From Curtobacterium poinsettiae (lineage in GTDB: Bacteria; Actinomycetota; Actinomycetes; Actinomycetales; Microbacteriaceae), in NCBI RefSeq assembly GCF_025677645.1, contig NZ_CP106879.1, positions 2,170,001 through 2,234,000 on the forward strand: a stretch of DNA of 64,000 nt, in the 5' to 3' direction. The position numbers were made by a program, and so were the translations under genes. Shown one piece after another: positions 32,629 through 41,345 of this stretch. The notes beneath the pieces were generated by a model, which ran no database searches, had not been told where the DNA came from, and saw nothing but the letters and a program-made list of their open reading frames with translations. Position 1 is the stretch's first letter, and every line of letters begins with the position of its first letter.

Positions 32629-33576
32629 TCAGCGGCGCGACGAGCTGAGCGGCACCGGACCCACGTGCGCCGGCACCGGCCACCGCGGCACCCAGCACCG
32701 GACCTGCTCGGCGTAGCGACGGAAGTCGTCGCCGAACCGTTCTTCCAGGTCGGACTCCTCGAGCGGGCGGACGATGCAGTTCCAGACCACCGAACCGGCG
32801 ACCGCGTAGACGACGACCAGCCACGACGACAGCAGCAGGCCGACGGCGACGCCCTGGGTGATGCCGGCCAGTGCCATCGGGTTCCGCACCGACCGGTACG
32901 GCCCGGCGACCACCAGACGGTTCGCGGTGGCCGAGGGCAGCGGCGTGCCCTCGCCCTTCGTCGACATCGCCGCCGCCGACGCGATGCCGAGCGCGCTCGC
33001 CAGCAGGAGCACGACCACACCGACGACGGTGAGGGTGGTGACGAAGGGTGTCGGCAGCTGCGGGTGCAGGCCCCAGCGGTGCTCGGCGAACGCGATGACC
33101 AGGGGGAACACCCCGAGGAACAGGCCCCAGAAGACGACGATCTGCAGCACGGTCGCGATGACGTGCCGGGAACGCGGGGCACTGGCGTCAGCCGTTCGGA
33201 TCCGCAGCGGACCGGTCGTCACCCACTCCGACGGGATCCGTCCGAGCCGCACCAGGGCGAGGGCGAGGGCCGAGCCGATCGTGGCGGCCAGCATGACGAG
33301 CACGCCCCAGCCGGCCTCGCCGGTCATGGTGGCCCAGACGCTCAGGGCGACGAGCACCAGGGCGGTCCACACCGTCGTGACCACCGCGGCGGCCCGGACA
33401 CCCGAGGCGGCGAGCGCCGACGCGACGACGAACAGCGGGACGTCGAACGCGGCGACGAGCACCGGGTCGAGCGAGCCGAGCGTCGTGGTGCGGATCCACG
33501 GCAGCGTCGCGACGGCGGTCCACCAGGTCGCTCCGCCGACGGCTTGCAGCGCGAAGTACCGCCGGCCCCAGGACAT
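32629..33576 (-). CDS. Membrane protein with isoprenylcysteine/phospholipid methyltransferase-like domain
   Basis: Predicted 315-residue integral membrane protein with seven or more hydrophobic helices. The C-terminal part carries the ICMT/PEMT hallmark GPYRSVRNPMALAGI, then RPLEESDLEERFGDDFRRYAEQV and a W-x-PR end. Members methylate isoprenoid thiols or lipids with SAM at the membrane; the substrate here is unknown. TACCGT ends 6 bases before the ATG, so a leaderless transcript is likely. Confidence 0.82.
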   Translation of the reverse strand: MSWGRRYFALQAVGGATWWTAVATLPWIRTTTLGSLDPVLVAAFDVPLFVVASALAASGVRAAAVVTTVWTALVLVALSVWATMTGEAGWGVLVMLAATIGSALALALVRLGRIPSEWVTTGPLRIRTADASAPRSRHVIATVLQIVVFWGLFLGVFPLVIAFAEHRWGLHPQLPTPFVTTLTVVGVVVLLLASALGIASAAAMSTKGEGTPLPSATANRLVVAGPYRSVRNPMALAGITQGVAVGLLLSSWLVVVYAVAGSVVWNCIVRPLEESDLEERFGDDFRRYAEQVRCWVPRWPVPAHVGPVPLSSSRR

Positions 33577-33633
33577 GGGTGCACGGTAGCAGTGCGCGGC
33601 ACCGGGGCCGTGCGTGCCGTCGCTGCGGGTGGG

Positions 33634-33768
33634 TCAGCCGGTGTGGTTGATCTGGCCGAGCCAGCGACCGAAGGACGGGGTGCGCTCGTCGTGCAGGCTG
33701 GGCAGGACGGGCTTCGGCAGGCAGGCGCGCTCGTCGGCGCCGGTGCTCTCGTGGAGGTCGAGGCTCAT
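33634..33768 (-). CDS. Small 44-residue hypothetical protein
   Basis: A short frame MSLDLHESTGADERACLP to PSFGRWLGQINHTG with a good AAGGAA ribosome site 7 bases before its ATG. It lies between the membrane methyltransferase gene and an SDR, with no overlap. Codon use is ordinary for the window. No family recognised; it could be a chance frame. Confidence 0.5.
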   Translation of the reverse strand: MSLDLHESTGADERACLPKPVLPSLHDERTPSFGRWLGQINHTG

Positions 33769-33888
33769 GATGGGTTCCTTCGTGGTCGGTGGTGAGTTCG
33801 ACACCGGGTGGGGCCGTTCCATTCCCACCCGGTCCCGCGACGGGGTCTCCGCGGTGTGGTGCGGGACGTCCCGCACGCGGTGGCACGA

Positions 33889-34788
33889 TCAGGGGGTGAC
33901 CATGCCGCCGTTCACGTTGAGGGTCTCGCCCGCGACGTAGCTGGACTCCTGCGAGGCGAGGAACACGTAGGCCGGCGCGAGCTCGGCCGGCTGCGCCGCG
34001 CGGCCCATCGGCGACTCGCTGCTGCCGAACTCCGGCAGGGTCGACGGATCGACACCGCCGCTCGGCTGCAGGACGGTCCAGGTGGGCCCCGGTGCGACGA
34101 CGTTCACGCGGACACCACGCTCGACGAGCAGCTGCGCCAGTCCCTTGGACAGGTTGTTGACCGCGCCCTTCGAAGCCGCGTAGTCGAGCCGGTCCGGTGC
34201 CGGCTGGTACGCCTCCATCGATGCGGTCGTGGTGATGGTCGAACCCGGTGCCAGGTGCGGCAGCGCGGCCTTCACGAGCCGGAACAACCCGAAGACGTTG
34301 ACGTCGAAGGTCGCTTCGAACTGTTCGTCGGTGATGTCGAGCACGTCGGGCTGCCAGCGCTGCTTGCCGGCCACACTGACGAGCGCGTCGATGCCGCCGA
34401 GGCCGGCGACCGCCTGGTCGACGAGTTCGCGGGCGTACGCGCGGTCCCGCAGGTCCCCGGGGATCGCGACGGCCGTGCGGCCCGCCGCCCGGATCTGCTC
34501 GATCACGTGGTCCGCGTCGGACTGCTCCTCGGGCAGGTAGGCGAGCGCGACGTCCGCGCCCTCGCGAGCGAACGCGATGGCGACGGCGCCGCCGATGCCG
34601 GAGTCGGCCCCGGTGATCAGGGCCTTCCGACCGGCGAGCCGCCCCGTCCCGCGGTAGCTCGACTCACCCAGGTCGGGTACCGGGTCCATCCGTGACTGGA
34701 GGCCCGGCTCGTCCTGGGTCTGCGGCTGCGGCTCGACGTCGGGGTACCGGGTGCGGGGGTCGCCGTGTTCGTACTGGCCGGTGGGCAT
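33889..34788 (-). CDS. Short-chain dehydrogenase/reductase, YghA-like
   Basis: Predicted 299-residue SDR with a hydrophilic N-terminal extension of about 45 residues (EPQPQTQDEPG). The cofactor motif is TGADSGIGGAVA. The usual NNAG reads VSVAGKQ, which is unusual. The active site is TTTASMEAY and YAASKGAVNNL. It is a paralogue of the SDR at 28951. AGGA precedes the ATG. A GGATGC hexamer repeat (about 34800-34829) lies directly upstream of the ribosome site. Confidence 0.88.
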   Translation of the reverse strand: MPTGQYEHGDPRTRYPDVEPQPQTQDEPGLQSRMDPVPDLGESSYRGTGRLAGRKALITGADSGIGGAVAIAFAREGADVALAYLPEEQSDADHVIEQIRAAGRTAVAIPGDLRDRAYARELVDQAVAGLGGIDALVSVAGKQRWQPDVLDITDEQFEATFDVNVFGLFRLVKAALPHLAPGSTITTTASMEAYQPAPDRLDYAASKGAVNNLSKGLAQLLVERGVRVNVVAPGPTWTVLQPSGGVDPSTLPEFGSSESPMGRAAQPAELAPAYVFLASQESSYVAGETLNVNGGMVTP

Positions 34789-34800
34789 GGGGTCCTCCTG

Positions 34801-34829
34801 TGCGGATGCGGATGCGGATGCGGGTGCGG
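34801..34829. repeat. GGATGC hexamer microsatellite in an SDR leader
   Basis: Four or more GCGGAT units just upstream of the SDR ribosome site. Copy number could change by slippage and alter the leader length. Confidence 0.55.
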
Positions 34830-35006
34830 TCGTGGTCGGGGTGGTCGCGCAGCGTGCTGCGGGACCCGCGGACCGCCCCGCGGACCGCCCGCGGACGGGC
34901 CGCTGGACCGCCTGATCAGGAAACGCTCCCGGGCTGGACGACCGGGGGACGACATCCGTCCAGCGCATTGCGCTCCTGTCCAGGGCCGCCGCGTTTGCTC
35001 GTCCAC

Positions 35007-35345
35007 ATGAGCGAGCACGACGACGAGCAGACCCGGGCCGACTTCGACCACGCGGTGAACATGACCGCCACCGAACTGCGGAAGTGGCTCGACACCGACG
35101 AGTCGAAGTCCGTCGGGCAGAAGCCCTCGGGCGGCGGCGAATCCACCGGGCACGAGAGCGGGCGGCACATCATCCGCATCCTCGAGAAGCACAAGGCCGA
35201 CCGCACCGACGACGACCTGGCACACATGCGCAAGGTCGTCGGCTACGTCGCCCGGCACTCGGAACAGCGGCCCGCCGGCGACGTGCACGACACCCCGTGG
35301 CGGTACTCGCTGATGAACTGGGGGCACGACCCGGAGAAGCACTGA
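35007..35345 (+). CDS. DUF3140 family protein
   Basis: Predicted 112-residue cytoplasmic protein matching the DUF3140 family: FDHAVNMTATELRKWLDT, ESKSVGQK, GRHIIRILEKHKADRTDDDL and a C-terminal WRYSLMNWGHDP. It may bind DNA, as it resembles the SAP-like helical family, but no role is proven. TTTGCT lies 7 bases before the ATG, so the transcript may be leaderless. It is often found beside stress genes. Confidence 0.88.
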   Translation: MSEHDDEQTRADFDHAVNMTATELRKWLDTDESKSVGQKPSGGGESTGHESGRHIIRILEKHKADRTDDDLAHMRKVVGYVARHSEQRPAGDVHDTPWRYSLMNWGHDPEKH

Positions 35346-35368
35346 CGGCATCGGGCAGAATGGACGGC

Positions 35369-35584
35369 GTGAACGAGACGGGCATGCCGCGCTTCCGACG
35401 GATCTGGTCGACCGTGCAGGTCGGTGTCCTCGCGATCGCGGTCGTGTTCTGCGTCGTGATGCTCGTGATCGGGCAGGGCAAGCTCGACCGGGTCTACGCG
35501 GTCGCCGCGGTGTTCTTCGGACTCGCCCTGGTCGGGCACAGCACCTACCTGTGGCTCGTCGCCCGGGCGAACCGCCGCCCCTGA
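35369..35584 (+). CDS. Small two-helix membrane protein
   Basis: Predicted 71-residue protein with two hydrophobic helices (VGVLAIAVVFCVVMLVIG and VYAVAAVFFGLALVGHSTYL) and a basic end. GTG at 35369 is preferred because CAGAAT ends 7 bases before it. ATG at 35360 is an alternative adding three residues. It follows the DUF3140 gene by 23 bases. Unknown function. Confidence 0.65.
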   Translation: MNETGMPRFRRIWSTVQVGVLAIAVVFCVVMLVIGQGKLDRVYAVAAVFFGLALVGHSTYLWLVARANRRP

Positions 35585-35613
35585 CCCGGCGGCAACGGTC
35601 CGGGAGCGCCCGG

Positions 35614-36459
35614 CTACGCGTTCTGGTGGACCCGGAGCCAGTCGACGGTCATCTGCTGCGGGAACCCTGTCGAGGCATCCGGCGACCCCGGCCAGTTCCC
35701 GCCGACCGCGACGTTGAGGATCACGAAGAACGGCTTGTCGAACACCCACGGGGCCGTGCCGACGTCGGCCCGGGTGACCGTCCGGTACGCGACGCCGTCG
35801 ACCGTCCAGGTGATCGAGCCGGGGCGCCAGTCGACCCCGTACACGTGGAAGTCGTCGGCGAACGCCGCTCCGGTCGGGTGCTGGTACGCCGCCGAGATGC
35901 CCTGGGCACCGGAGTACCCCGGCCCGTGGACCGTGCCGTGCACGATCCCCGGCTCGTAGCCGACGTTCTCCATGACGTCGATCTCCCCGCAAGCGGGCCA
36001 CCCGACCTGCCCGATGTCCGCGCCGAGCATCCAGAACGCCGGCCAGATGCCCTGGCCGCGGGGGATCCTGATCCGTGCCTCGATCCGGCCGTACTGCGCC
36101 GTGTAGGTGCTCTCGGACTTCAGCCGGGCCGACGAGTACGAGCCGTCGGCCTCACGGCGTGCGGTGATCACGAGGTTGCCAGCACCGTCGAGCGCCGCGT
36201 TCCGCCGCGAGTCCGTGTACGTCTGCAGCTCGGCGTTGCCCCAGCCGCCCGCACCCAGGTCGTACCGCCAGATCCCCGGGTTCGGCGCGCTGCCGGCCGG
36301 GCCGTCGAACTCGTCGGCGGCGAGCAGCACCGGCCCCGTCGCGGCAGTCGCAGCCTCGGCGGCCGTGGCGTCGCCGATCGTCGTCGTGCCGAGGGCGGTG
36401 GCGGCGGCCCCCGCGAGACCGAGCGCCATGAAGCGCCGTCGATCGATGTGCTGGTCCAA
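35614..36459 (-). CDS. Secreted GH16 glucanase (endo-1,3(4)-beta-glucanase/laminarinase type)
   Basis: Predicted 281-residue exported glycoside hydrolase. The N-terminus has a Tat signal, DRRRFMALG (RRR at 7-9), with cleavage near residue 35. Catalytic motif is EIDVMENVG with Glu159, Asp161 and Glu164. GIWPAFWMLG, FADDFHVYGVDW and FFVILNVAVGGNW are GH16 signatures. It would cut beta-1,3- or beta-1,3-1,4-glucans of fungi, algae or plants. The start is TTG at 36459, chosen because GGGAG precedes it and the Tat motif then lies at the expected distance. Confidence 0.9.
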   Translation of the reverse strand: MDQHIDRRRFMALGLAGAAATALGTTTIGDATAAEAATAATGPVLLAADEFDGPAGSAPNPGIWRYDLGAGGWGNAELQTYTDSRRNAALDGAGNLVITARREADGSYSSARLKSESTYTAQYGRIEARIRIPRGQGIWPAFWMLGADIGQVGWPACGEIDVMENVGYEPGIVHGTVHGPGYSGAQGISAAYQHPTGAAFADDFHVYGVDWRPGSITWTVDGVAYRTVTRADVGTAPWVFDKPFFVILNVAVGGNWPGSPDASTGFPQQMTVDWLRVHQNA

Positions 36460-36585
36460 GTCGTGCTCCCTGCAGCGCGATGGTGGTGTGGTCGTCGGAT
36501 CATGCCGCATCCGTGTGGGTCCCACCAGGGTCCGACCGCCGTTCGTCCGCATGGCGCACGGGCCATTCGGGGGCTGCCGCGTTCG

Positions 36586-36846
36586 TCAGCCGAAGCGCAT
36601 CGCCAGCGGTACGAGGAGTCCCGCGACCCAGACGAGCACCATCACGAGTGCCCCGACCGCGATGAACCGACGGCGCCGTCGCAGCTTCGGGCTCCGCTCC
36701 TCGCCCCACATCTGCGCACGCACCAGCACCCGGTTCGCCTGCTCGACGACCTTCCGCACTTCGGGGTCGTCGACGTCGAGGGCGCCGGAGCGGGCGTGCT
36801 CGGCGATGACCGCGGCTTCGTCGACGGTCAGGTCGTCCTTGCGCAT
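36586..36846 (-). CDS. Small protein with C-terminal transmembrane helix
   Basis: Predicted 86-residue protein: an acidic, coiled N-terminal half (VDDPEVRKVVEQANRVL), a basic patch (KLRRRRRF), then a single C-terminal helix (IAVGALVMVLVWVAGLLVPL), so it is probably tail-anchored. GAAGAT lies a few bases before the ATG. No family recognised. The divergent SDR gene starts 76 bases away. Confidence 0.6.
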   Translation of the reverse strand: MRKDDLTVDEAAVIAEHARSGALDVDDPEVRKVVEQANRVLVRAQMWGEERSPKLRRRRRFIAVGALVMVLVWVAGLLVPLAMRFG

Positions 36847-36921
36847 GCTCCATCTTCGCACCGCGGGCAGGGGTACGGCGCGGCTGTGCGGGATCGGACC
36901 GACGGCGCGTACCAAGGACAC

Positions 36922-37884
36922 ATGGGACATCGGTACCGCGGGAAGATCGTCGTCATCACCGGAGCATCGAGCGGCATCGGGAGGGCCGCCGCACACGAGT
37001 TCGCCCGGCAGGGCGCGACGCTCGTGCTCGCCGCACGCGGGCACGACTCGCTCGAGGCCGCAGCCGCCGAGTGCCGGAAGCTCGGCGCCGAAGCGATCGC
37101 GATCCCGACGGACGTCGCCGACGAGCACCAGGTCAAGGACCTCATCGGCACCGTGACGACCCGTTTCGGCCGCATCGACGTCTTCGTCGGCAACGCGGCG
37201 CTGTTCGTCTACGGCCTGTTCGAGCAGACCCCGACCGAGGCGTTCAAGCGCGTCGTCGACACGAACCTGTACGGGCACCTCAACGCCATCACGCACCTGC
37301 TGCCGCACTGGAAGCAGCGCGGCAAGGGCACCTACGTGCTCGTCGGCTCGATCCAGTCGCTGCTGTCGGCGCCGTACCAGTCGGCGTACGTGACGAGCAA
37401 GCACGCTGCGCTCGGCCTGGTCGACGTGCTCGGTGACGAGTTCGCGGGCACCGGCATCCGGTTCACCGCACTGCTGCCGTCCACCATCGACACCCCGATC
37501 TACCAGAACGGTGCCAACTACACCGGCAAGACCTCGCACCCGCTGCCGCCCACCGTCTCGGTCGAGCGAGCCGGCCGCGCCGTCGTGCACGCCGCCTCGC
37601 ACCCCAAGCGCTACCGGTTCGTCGGCCGCATCCAGGCCTCGCTCGTGCCGCTGCAGTACGTGTTCCCGGGCCTGTTCCACAAGATCACGAAGCCGATGGT
37701 GGAGACGTTCGCGCTCCGTGGCAAGGGCACCCCGACCGACGGCAACCTCTACGCCCCCGCCGACGCCGCGAACGCGACGAACGGCGGCTGGGTCGCGAAG
37801 CGACGGCGCGTCACGCGCCCCCTCGTCTGGCTCGGCGTCGCGGCTGCGGGCGCGGCGGTCGTGCTCGGTCGCTCGCGTCGGTAG
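36922..37884 (+). CDS. Short-chain dehydrogenase with C-terminal membrane helix
   Basis: Predicted 320-residue SDR. The cofactor motif is TGASSGIGRAAAHEFA. The active-site residues are in VGSIQS and YQSAYVTSKHAALG. The pattern suits the longer SDR group with C-terminal extension and terminal helix (LVWLGVAAAGAAVVLG), which would tether it to the membrane. AAGGA precedes the ATG. Substrate unknown. A perfect 16-base-pair hairpin follows at 37913. Confidence 0.88.
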   Translation: MGHRYRGKIVVITGASSGIGRAAAHEFARQGATLVLAARGHDSLEAAAAECRKLGAEAIAIPTDVADEHQVKDLIGTVTTRFGRIDVFVGNAALFVYGLFEQTPTEAFKRVVDTNLYGHLNAITHLLPHWKQRGKGTYVLVGSIQSLLSAPYQSAYVTSKHAALGLVDVLGDEFAGTGIRFTALLPSTIDTPIYQNGANYTGKTSHPLPPTVSVERAGRAVVHAASHPKRYRFVGRIQASLVPLQYVFPGLFHKITKPMVETFALRGKGTPTDGNLYAPADAANATNGGWVAKRRRVTRPLVWLGVAAAGAAVVLGRSRR

Positions 37885-37912
37885 ACGGGATCCGGGCGTA
37901 CCTTCCCGAACC

Positions 37913-37949
37913 GGGCGTACCTGCCGTGTTGTTCACGGCAGGTACGCCC
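37913..37949. terminator. Hairpin between convergent SDR and methyltransferase genes
   Basis: A perfect 16-base stem (GGGCGTACCTGCCGTG and complement) with a TTGTT loop. The adjacent GGGCGTACC and TTCTGGGAAGGA words recur at 54660-54775, marking a second repeat family. Confidence 0.75.
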
Positions 37950-37992
37950 GATCCCGCCAGGTACCGCAGCCGTTCTGGGAAGGAACGGGCGG

Positions 37993-39219
37993 CTAGAAGA
38001 GCTTCGCGCTCGCGCGCCGGGCACCCTCACCGAGGGATTCCAGCTTCGCCGCGGCGATCTGCGGGTGCACGCGGCCGCCGAGGCCGCAGTCGGTACCGGC
38101 GATGACGCGCTCACGCCCGACCACCGAGGCGAACCGCTCGATGCGCTGCGCGACGAGGTCGGGGTGCTCGACGACGTTCGTGGCGTGGCCGACGACGCCG
38201 GGGACGATGACCTTGCCCTCGGGCAGGATGACGTCCTGCCAGACGGTCCACTCGTGCTCGTGGCGGGCGTTGGCGGCTTCGAACGAGTACGCGCCCGCGT
38301 CGATCTCGAGCATCAGGTCGACGATGTGGCGGAGCTCGATGTCGGTGGTGTGCGGGCCGTGCCAGGAACCCCAGCACAGGTGGAAGCGCACGCGGCTGGT
38401 GTCGAGGCCCCGCAGCGCGTGGTTGAGCGCCTCGACACGGATGCGGGTGAAGGCGCGGTAGTCCTCGATGCTCGGCTCGGGGTTGATCTGGTCCCAGTTC
38501 TCGGCGATCGAGGGGTCGTCGACCTGCAGCACGAGGCCTGCGTCGAGGATCGTCGTGTACTCCTCGCGCAGGGCATCCGCCCACGCCCAGATGTGCTCTT
38601 CCTCGGTCGCGTAGTACTCGTTCGCGATGCGAGCGGCGGAACCGGGGGAGAGCGCCGTGATGAAGCCGTTGTCGGCGCCGGCGGCGTCGACCGCGTGCTT
38701 GAGGTTCGCGGCGTCGGTGGCCGCGGCCTCGTGGCCGGTGTAGGTGATCGGGCCGGTCGTGGTCGGGAACGCGGTGGCGTTCTTGCCGGTGCCGATGCCC
38801 GACTCGGGGTCGGTGTAGGCGTCGTGGAAGATCGTCCAGTCGCGGCGGTCCGGGAAGCTCGTGAGCCGGATGTTCCCCGGGGTGGAGCGGACCGGCTGCT
38901 GCGAGAAGATGTTCTCGTCGGTCAGGCTCAGGCCGCTGACGCGCTGGAACGAGTAGCCCCACCAGGCGCCGTAGTCGACGCTGTTCGACATCGCCTTGCC
39001 GAACTCGCCGTCGCCGGGCTGCGTGATGCCGAGCGCGGTCTGCCGTGCGACGACGTCGTCGACGGCTGCGCTCGTCAGGGCGCGGACCTCGTCGGTGGTC
39101 TCGAGCGTGAAGCCGTCGGCGGCGACGGGCCGAGCGGCGTTCGCAGCGATGAGCTCGGGGGTGCGCGGGAGCGATCCGGCCGTGGTGGCCTGGATGCGGT
39201 CGGTGTTCTCGAAGGGCAT
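37993..39219 (-). CDS. Cobalamin-independent methionine synthase-like protein (MetE C-terminal domain)
   Basis: Predicted 408-residue TIM-barrel protein with only the catalytic C-terminal half of MetE. Zinc and substrate residues are suggested by FHLCWGSWHGPH and TDCGLGGRVHPQ; QPGDGEFGKAMSN and QVDDPSIAENW are also conserved. It would transfer a methyl group to homocysteine or another thiol, possibly from an unusual donor since the folate-binding half is missing. GAGAGGAAGG precedes the ATG. It runs divergently from the DUF1684 gene. Confidence 0.85.
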   Translation of the reverse strand: MPFENTDRIQATTAGSLPRTPELIAANAARPVAADGFTLETTDEVRALTSAAVDDVVARQTALGITQPGDGEFGKAMSNSVDYGAWWGYSFQRVSGLSLTDENIFSQQPVRSTPGNIRLTSFPDRRDWTIFHDAYTDPESGIGTGKNATAFPTTTGPITYTGHEAAATDAANLKHAVDAAGADNGFITALSPGSAARIANEYYATEEEHIWAWADALREEYTTILDAGLVLQVDDPSIAENWDQINPEPSIEDYRAFTRIRVEALNHALRGLDTSRVRFHLCWGSWHGPHTTDIELRHIVDLMLEIDAGAYSFEAANARHEHEWTVWQDVILPEGKVIVPGVVGHATNVVEHPDLVAQRIERFASVVGRERVIAGTDCGLGGRVHPQIAAAKLESLGEGARRASAKLF

Positions 39220-39370
39220 GCGCTGCCTTCCTCTCGATGGGTGCGGACTGTCGGGAGTCGGGGGCCGCGCGCGAGGCTTCGCGGTGCGCTGCAGTGCCAC
39301 TCTGCCACGAGGGAACGGGCCCGTTACGTTCCGCGTCGCGGCACCCGGCGACCCGTCGTACGGTCGACCC

Positions 39371-40201
39371 ATGAGCACGACGACCACGACGAGCGCCACC
39401 ACCCCGGCAGCACCGACCTTCGCCGAAGCGTGGACCAGGTGGCATGACGTCCACGAGCAGGCCCGCGCCAGCGAGCACGGCTTCCTCGCGATCACGAGCA
39501 TCCGCTGGCTCACCGCCACGCCGGAACGGTTCGACGACGCCCCGGGCAGCTGGTCGACGGACGAGGACGGCCCGGAGGTCGCACTGGCCGACGGCGAGAC
39601 GATCGAGGTCGACGGACAGGCGGTCACCGGGAGGTACCGGTTCGGCCCGCTGCCGGAGCGCTCGAGCACCGAGGTGGTGTGGCACGACGGCGACGAGACC
39701 GTGGTGATCGAGGTCGCCCGGCGCGGCGGCAGCGACCTGCTGCGCCCGCGGCACCCGTCGAACCCGACCCGCGTCGGCTACCACGGCACCCCGGCGTACA
39801 CCCCCGCTGGACGCTTCGTCGTGGACGCACACTTCGAGCCGTTCGACACCCCGCGCGAGGTCACGGTCGGCAGCGTCGTCGACGGCCTGCTGCACGTGTA
39901 CGAGGCCCCCGGCGTCCTGACGTTCGACCTCGACGGGCCGCGGTCGCTCCTGGCGTTCAACGGGCACGCCGGCGGCCTGCACGTGCTGTTCACCGACCGC
40001 ACGAGCGGGGTCACGACGTCCGCGGCGAACCGGAGCCTCGACATCGCCGCACCGGATGCCGAGGGTGCCACCCGCATCGACTTCAACCGGGCGACGAACC
40101 TGCCGTGCGCGTACACCCCGCACGCGACCTGCCCGCTGCCGCCCGCCGAGAACCGGCTCGACGTGGCGATCGAGGCGGGCGAGCAACTCCCCGCGGCCTG
40201 A
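39371..40201 (+). CDS. DUF1684 family protein
   Basis: Predicted 276-residue protein of the DUF1684 family. Diagnostic C-terminus: DFNRATNLPCAYTPHATCPL then PPAENRLDVAIEAGE. The N-terminus (TRWHDVHEQARASEHGFLAI) also fits. Function unknown; some relatives are linked to thiol or metal handling. TACGGT lies 6 bases before the ATG, so it is probably leaderless. The transporter gene follows 50 bases later. Confidence 0.88.
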   Translation: MSTTTTTSATTPAAPTFAEAWTRWHDVHEQARASEHGFLAITSIRWLTATPERFDDAPGSWSTDEDGPEVALADGETIEVDGQAVTGRYRFGPLPERSSTEVVWHDGDETVVIEVARRGGSDLLRPRHPSNPTRVGYHGTPAYTPAGRFVVDAHFEPFDTPREVTVGSVVDGLLHVYEAPGVLTFDLDGPRSLLAFNGHAGGLHVLFTDRTSGVTTSAANRSLDIAAPDAEGATRIDFNRATNLPCAYTPHATCPLPPAENRLDVAIEAGEQLPAA

Positions 40202-40251
40202 CCGCCGGCGCGCACCGCCGCCGCCGACTCGTCCACGACAATGGGGGAGCC

Positions 40252-41274
40252 ATGCAACGCACCACCTCCCGCATCCCGCTCAACACCCTCGCCGTCCCGT
40301 TCGGCCTCGCCGGCTTCGCCGAGACGTGGTCGTACGCCGCCCCCGTGCTGCACCTGCCCACCGTCGTACCGCAGGTGTTCTGGGCCATCGCCGCCGTCGC
40401 GTGGGTGTGGCTGCTCGGTGCGCACGCCGTCCGTGGCGCACGTGTCCGGGAGCGGCTGGTCGACCAGCTCCGGCACCCGTCGCAGGGGCCGATCGCCGCG
40501 CTCGTGCCCGCGACCGCGATGCTGCTCGGGGTCGACCTGGCGCGGTTCGTCCCCGTCGCGGGTCAGGTCGTCGTGCTCGCCGCCGTGGCCACCGCGGCCG
40601 GGTTCGCCGCCTGGCTGCTGAGCACCTGGTTCGAGGGCCGGCTCGCCCTGGAGTCCGTGCACGGCGGCTACCTGCTGCCGACGGTCGCCGCGGCCCTGGT
40701 CGCCTCGGTCGCCACGCACGAGGTCGGCGTCGGCTGGCTCTCCTGGCCGGCCCTCGGCGTCGGCGTGTTCTTCTGGGGCGTCATGACCGGCCTGCTGCTC
40801 ATCCGGCTGGCGTTCCGGCCGGCGCTGCCGGGGCCGCTCGTGCCGACGATGGCGATCCTGGTCGCGCCGCCGGCGGTCGCCACCCTGTCGGTGTTCGCGC
40901 TCACGGACGGAGCGGTCACCCTGCCGGTGCAGGCCATCGCTGGGCTCGGGGTCCTGATGGTCCTCGTGCAGCTGGCCCTGCTGCCGCGGTACGTCCGCCT
41001 GGCGTTCTCACTCGGGTTCTGGTCGTTCGTGTTCCCGGCGGCCGCGGTCGCCACCGCCGCAGTGGAGTGGTTCCGGGCACTCGCGCTGCCGTCCGCCTGG
41101 ATCCCCACCGCCGCGTTGCTCGCGCTGCTGAGCGTGCTCGTCGCGGTCGTCGGTGCCCGCTCGATCGGCCTCGCCGTGCACCACCTGCTCGGGCAGGCCG
41201 AGCGGACCCTGCACGACGCCGACGACGAGGACGCCGCCCCCGGCCCCGTGACGGGCGCGACGCGCGTGGGCTGA
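40252..41274 (+). CDS. TDT/SLAC1-family transporter (TehA-like)
   Basis: Predicted 340-residue membrane protein with ten hydrophobic helices. The N-terminal PFGLAGFAETW and repeating helix pairs fit the tellurite-resistance/dicarboxylate transporter family, which includes anion channels. Substrate could be an organic acid or sulfite-like anion. GGGGGAGCC precedes the ATG, and a GACAAT box lies upstream. A palindromic repeat follows the gene at 41306. Confidence 0.8.
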   Translation: MQRTTSRIPLNTLAVPFGLAGFAETWSYAAPVLHLPTVVPQVFWAIAAVAWVWLLGAHAVRGARVRERLVDQLRHPSQGPIAALVPATAMLLGVDLARFVPVAGQVVVLAAVATAAGFAAWLLSTWFEGRLALESVHGGYLLPTVAAALVASVATHEVGVGWLSWPALGVGVFFWGVMTGLLLIRLAFRPALPGPLVPTMAILVAPPAVATLSVFALTDGAVTLPVQAIAGLGVLMVLVQLALLPRYVRLAFSLGFWSFVFPAAAVATAAVEWFRALALPSAWIPTAALLALLSVLVAVVGARSIGLAVHHLLGQAERTLHDADDEDAAPGPVTGATRVG

Positions 41275-41305
41275 CGAGCGGGGTGGTCGGGCCGCGCAGT
41301 CGGCG

Positions 41306-41345
41306 GACGGGAGGCCCGTGGCGGCTCCGCCCCGCGCCTCCCGTC
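41306..41345. repeat. Palindromic GACGGGAGGCCCGTGGCGG element between convergent genes
   Basis: A copy of the palindrome family about 30 bases after the TDT gene. It overlaps the last bases of the convergent phosphatase gene (stop at 41344). Confidence 0.75.

Noticed and set aside
39220..39370. Possible SAM or cobalamin riboswitch before the MetE-like gene
   Set aside because: The divergent region is only about 150 bases and holds the DUF1684 promoter; no conserved riboswitch core or terminator pair is visible.
38111..40186. 691-residue minus-strand frame across the MetE-like and DUF1684 genes
   Set aside because: It overlaps two well-supported genes and encodes Arg-rich low-complexity sequence.
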